A stretch of DNA of 64,000 nt from Dyadobacter sp. 3J3 (GTDB taxonomy: Bacteria > Bacteroidota > Bacteroidia > Cytophagales > Spirosomataceae). Every line of letters starts with the position of its first letter. Position 1 is the stretch's first letter. Position numbers and translations under genes: made by a program. The stretch spans positions 62,001-126,000 of the forward strand of contig NZ_VTOL01000006.1 of assembly GCF_009801115.1 (NCBI RefSeq). Direction: 5' to 3'. Below are positions 61,259 through 64,000 of the stretch, piece by piece. The notes under the pieces are model-generated. The model was not told where the DNA came from. It saw only the letters and a program-made list of their open reading frames with translations, and did not search any database.

Positions 61259-63430
61259 TCAAATTTCGCCCGGTAAATAAATACAAAATGTAGCACCTTC
61301 TCCCGGTTTGCTGTGGGCGGTAATTCCTCCGCCGTGGTTTGCAACTACCCGTTCGCAAATGGCAAGGCCAACGCCGGTGCCCGGAAATTTACTTTGACTA
61401 TGCAATCTTTGGAAAACCTTGAAAATACGGTCTAGATACTGAGGCTCAAAACCTATACCATTATCGCTAACATTGATCTGATGAAATTCATGTGCGTTGC
61501 TGACTGGCTGGACTTCAGCTGGTAATTCATTCCTTTTCTTTTTGAAATGCTGAATTCTGATATTAGGCTCCTGAAGATGCGGTGTAAACTTAATTGCGTT
61601 GGATATCAGGTTCTGAAATAAATGTATCAACTGCGATTTATCACCTTGCAGCTCTGTTAGATCGTTTACTTCAATGAAAGCATTTCTCTGCTCTATTTCC
61701 AGTGAAAGGGTTTCCAACACGTCCGTGATAACAGAATTCAAAGAAATCCTGGCAAACTTTTGCTGACTGTTATCGACAAGTGAATAGGTAAGCACATCTC
61801 TGATCAGAGAAGACATTCTGGCAGCGGCTGCACCTATTCTCTGGAGAAGATGTGATGAAGTTTCATCCAGTTGATTACCTTCTTTTTGGGTCAGCATCGA
61901 GCTGAATGTCTGAATTTTACGCAATGGCTCCTGCATATCGTGGCTGGCAATATATGCGAACTGCCGAAGGTTGCCATTTAATCGTACAAGGTCTTCGTTG
62001 GCCAGTGTTAGTTCCTGGGTTCTTTGGTCCACCCGCTGTTCCAGTTCTTGTGAAAACTGGCGATACCTTGCCTCGCTCGCTTCGATATTTTGCCGGTTTC
62101 TTACCTGACCGGTGACATCGGTAGCAATGACCAAAATTCCGAATATTGTACCATTGCTATGTCGACGGGGCTGATAAGTCAAATCTACAAAAATCGTTTC
62201 CTCTTTATTTTCCCGTGTAATCACAACTGCCTTTTCCTCAGTAATATAAGGCTTGCCGGTTGCCATGACTTTTCTCAATAAATCGTCCAGCCCCTGACCT
62301 TTTAATTCTGGCAGTGCTATTGACAAGGGATAGCCAATCAGTTGCTCAGGAGTCCTGCCAACTAATTCCGCATAAAACGGATTAGCCATTGTAAAAGTCA
62401 GTTCGCACTCATCAATAAGCGCGATAGCAACGGGAGATTGTTCAAAAGATGAGAGTATCTGCCGCTGTGCCTCATCAATTTTTTGTTGGGCTATAACCCG
62501 GTCAGTAACATCAACGGCCATATCCATAACACCATATACCTCACCATCTTTGTTGCGAACAGGCTGATAGGTAAAGTCAAAATAATGACTTTTCAGCACA
62601 CCATCAATGAACAATTCGGCGCGCATATTCAACGCTTTGTAGGGCTCACCGGTTTCTAAAACCGTATTCAGAATATTCAAAAAAGACTGTTCTTTAAGTT
62701 CGGGAAGTACTTCCGCAAGGGGTTTACCAAGTACTGATGAATCTTTCCCCCAATAATTCAGCATCAGATCATTGGCAAGTTCGATACGAAGCTGTTTTCC
62801 TGTAAACAAACAAGTCGCCACAGGAGCCTGATCAATAAGAGAGCGGAAGCGTGCCTCGCTTTGTGCAAGAGCTGCCCGGATTTTAAGCTGTTCAGCAATT
62901 TCCGCACGCAGGCGCTCATCGTTCTGCTTTAATTCTTTATTTTGCTTTCTGATCGTAAGAAGATTAACGACTTGTCTGGCTAAAATTTTAAGTGCCGACC
63001 TTTGGGATTCGCTGAGCTGTTTGGGAACGTTATCAATTACACACAAAGAACCCAGGGCGTAACCGTTTTCATCAACAATTGGCGTTCCGGCATAAAAAAT
63101 AACATTAGGATCTCCCGTCACCAGTGGATTTTGTGCAAAACGCTCGTCCTTTCTTGAATCCGAAATTATAAATGTTTCTGTTGGATTGATAATGGCGTGG
63201 GCACAAAATGAATAATCACGTGGAGTTTCACGCGCCGTAAGACCATGATTTGATTTAAACCATTGCCTGTTTTCATCCACTAAACTTACCAGGGAAATGG
63301 GTGTCTGACATATTTCAGCCGCTAACTGTGTAATATTATCATAGTCTTGTTCTGGTAAAGTATCCAGAATATCATAGCTTTTAAGGGCATTTAGTCGTTT
63401 GATTTCCTCAAAAGGGAGATATTCATTCAT
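61259..63430 (-). CDS. GAF-PAS-PAS sensor histidine kinase
   Basis: A 723-residue cytoplasmic kinase without membrane segments. GAF domain (about 20-165; [33 protein letters not shown]), two PAS/PAC modules (about 190-320 and 325-445; [45 protein letters not shown]), coiled coil (about 450-490), HisKA with H497 in [15 protein letters not shown], and HATPase_c ([36 protein letters not shown]). Probably senses an intracellular or redox signal. No regulator adjoins; the stand-alone receiver at 52.2 kb is a possible partner in trans. Confidence 0.95.
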   Translation of the reverse strand: MNEYLPFEEIKRLNALKSYDILDTLPEQDYDNITQLAAEICQTPISLVSLVDENRQWFKSNHGLTARETPRDYSFCAHAIINPTETFIISDSRKDERFAQNPLVTGDPNVIFYAGTPIVDENGYALGSLCVIDNVPKQLSESQRSALKILARQVVNLLTIRKQNKELKQNDERLRAEIAEQLKIRAALAQSEARFRSLIDQAPVATCLFTGKQLRIELANDLMLNYWGKDSSVLGKPLAEVLPELKEQSFLNILNTVLETGEPYKALNMRAELFIDGVLKSHYFDFTYQPVRNKDGEVYGVMDMAVDVTDRVIAQQKIDEAQRQILSSFEQSPVAIALIDECELTFTMANPFYAELVGRTPEQLIGYPLSIALPELKGQGLDDLLRKVMATGKPYITEEKAVVITRENKEETIFVDLTYQPRRHSNGTIFGILVIATDVTGQVRNRQNIEASEARYRQFSQELEQRVDQRTQELTLANEDLVRLNGNLRQFAYIASHDMQEPLRKIQTFSSMLTQKEGNQLDETSSHLLQRIGAAAARMSSLIRDVLTYSLVDNSQQKFARISLNSVITDVLETLSLEIEQRNAFIEVNDLTELQGDKSQLIHLFQNLISNAIKFTPHLQEPNIRIQHFKKKRNELPAEVQPVSNAHEFHQINVSDNGIGFEPQYLDRIFKVFQRLHSQSKFPGTGVGLAICERVVANHGGGITAHSKPGEGATFCIYLPGEI

Positions 63431-63614
63431 CAGTTGTGAGATTATTTTTAAACTAAAACTTCAAATTAAGCTATTTCTGACAATAATTTTTGAAGACATC
63501 ATGCATAGTAAAAAATGATGCCAATAGTTTTCTGCTAGCTCTGCTTTTTTTGCTAATACTTACGATAAAAAGTATTATTAGATGTATTTTATTTCACCTG
63601 ATGTAATTTACATT

Positions 63615-63664
63615 CGAAACAAAACAGGCGCGGATGCAAATGCACCAGCGCCTGTTTTGTTTCG
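63615..63664 (-). terminator. Terminator after the partial RND gene
   Basis: Perfect 17-bp stem CGAAACAAAACAGGCGC/GCGCCTGTTTTGTTTCG with a 16-base loop, 13 bases beyond the stop of the gene at 63678; T-rich on the minus arm. Confidence 0.85.
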
Positions 63665-63677
63665 TTAAATTTTACTT

Positions 63678-64000
63678 TTATATCAACCTTGACTCACGGT
63701 CTTCTCTCTTTTTCTTTTGTTTGTAAGCAATTTTTTCAATCGCAACAAAAAGAACAGGAACTACAAAGATCGCCAGCGAAGTTGCTGCAAGCATCCCTCC
63801 AAATACGGTCCAGCCAATGGTTTTACGTGATTCAGCCGCTGCGCCACTTGCAAATGCAAGAGGAAGTACCCCAAGAATAAAGGCGAGTGATGTCATAATA
63901 ATCGGTCGCAAACGAAGCTGAACCGCTTCCAATGTTGCTTTCACCAATTCCATTCCGCCATCAACCCGCTCTTTGGCAAATTCCACGATAAGAATCGCAT
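63678..64000 (-). CDS. RND efflux permease, C-terminal part (5' end off-window)
   Basis: Open from the window edge to the stop at 63678, about 107 residues, the extreme C-terminus of an AcrB-like pump. AILIVEFAKERVDGGMELVKATLEAVQLRLRPIIMTSLAFILGVLPLAFASGAAAE is TM10-11, with the conserved RLRPIIMTSLAFILG, then GWTVFGGMLAATSLAIFVVPVLFV as TM12 and a basic tail. This is the HAE1 type and closer to AcrB than the pump at 38 kb. The likely adaptor lies upstream outside the window. Confidence 0.9.
   Translation of the reverse strand, partial: AILIVEFAKERVDGGMELVKATLEAVQLRLRPIIMTSLAFILGVLPLAFASGAAAESRKTIGWTVFGGMLAATSLAIFVVPVLFVAIEKIAYKQKKKREDRESRLI

Noticed and set aside
63601..63613. ATGTAA-T-TTACAT palindrome next to the last terminator
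   Set aside because: Short, A/T-rich, and lies downstream of the RND gene where an operator is unlikely.
1..64000. Insertion sequence, prophage, tRNA or rRNA genes
   Set aside because: No transposase, integrase, phage structural gene, or cloverleaf/rRNA sequence was seen in the window.

Overview
The window looks like chromosomal DNA of a Bacteroidota, most likely a Cytophagales/Spirosomaceae member close to Dyadobacter (an inference from gene content, not a search). Supporting signs are: type IX secretion (PNP-type) C-terminal sorting domains on two secreted proteins, many LytTR regulators paired with LytS-type or propeller-type kinases, DUF4270 and Kelch/DUF4907 lipoproteins, an orphan MacB/FtsX permease, TTG starts, few Shine-Dalgarno sequences, and promoters of the Bacteroidota type (TTTG-N19/20-TAnnTTTG). 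No tRNA, rRNA, CRISPR array, insertion sequence or prophage was seen.

Layout. 1-1.3 kb: two divergent NarL-type response regulators, the first cut by the window edge and lacking the phospho-acceptor Asp. 1.3-4.2 kb: an OmpH/Skp chaperone, then a purine permease and an exported MTA/SAH nucleosidase that look like one purine salvage operon. 4.4-9.6 kb: the conserved rimP-nusA-infB operon with a recognisable promoter and a terminator-like hairpin in its leader. 9.7-21 kb: an exo/endonuclease/phosphatase membrane protein, a Kelch plus DUF4907 lipoprotein pair, an orphan LytTR regulator, a DUF4270 lipoprotein, a leucine-rich-repeat T9SS cargo, a YchJ-like protein, an SGNH/sialate O-acetylesterase T9SS cargo and a DKNYY-repeat protein. 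21-27 kb: FtsX-type permease, RES/Xre toxin-antitoxin pair, bestrophin-type channel, GNAT acetyltransferase, small secreted protein.

27-32.3 kb: a class C (S12) serine hydrolase and an Lrp/AsnC regulator diverge from dgcN-dgcA-APC permease, a compact unit for use of D-glutamate or Xaa-Glu dipeptides such as those from peptidoglycan. 32.4-34.3 kb: prohibitin-like protein and an MBL-fold hydrolase. 34.7-42.6 kb: a two-component system feeding a TolC-RND-adaptor efflux operon whose promoter carries a perfect palindrome at the -35 position. 42.7-47.5 kb: ribbon-helix-helix protein, SDR dehydrogenase, an intergenic region with an orphan intrinsic terminator, a YhcG-type nuclease with a near-perfect palindrome in its coding sequence, a secreted propeller protein and a DUF2461 protein.

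47.6-52.1 kb is the most interesting block: YeiH-family exporter, LysR regulator, a diheme TsdA-like cytochrome, an exported DsrE protein and an orphan ModA-like binding protein, all on one strand. This looks like a periplasmic inorganic-sulfur oxidation/transfer cassette. 52.2-60 kb is signalling: a stand-alone receiver, a membrane protein/LytS/LytTR set of overlapping genes, and a propeller-Y_Y_Y-LytS kinase with its LytTR regulator. 60-64 kb: a 5'-damaged TlpA-like gene, a GAF-PAS-PAS histidine kinase, and the 3' end of a second RND efflux pump.
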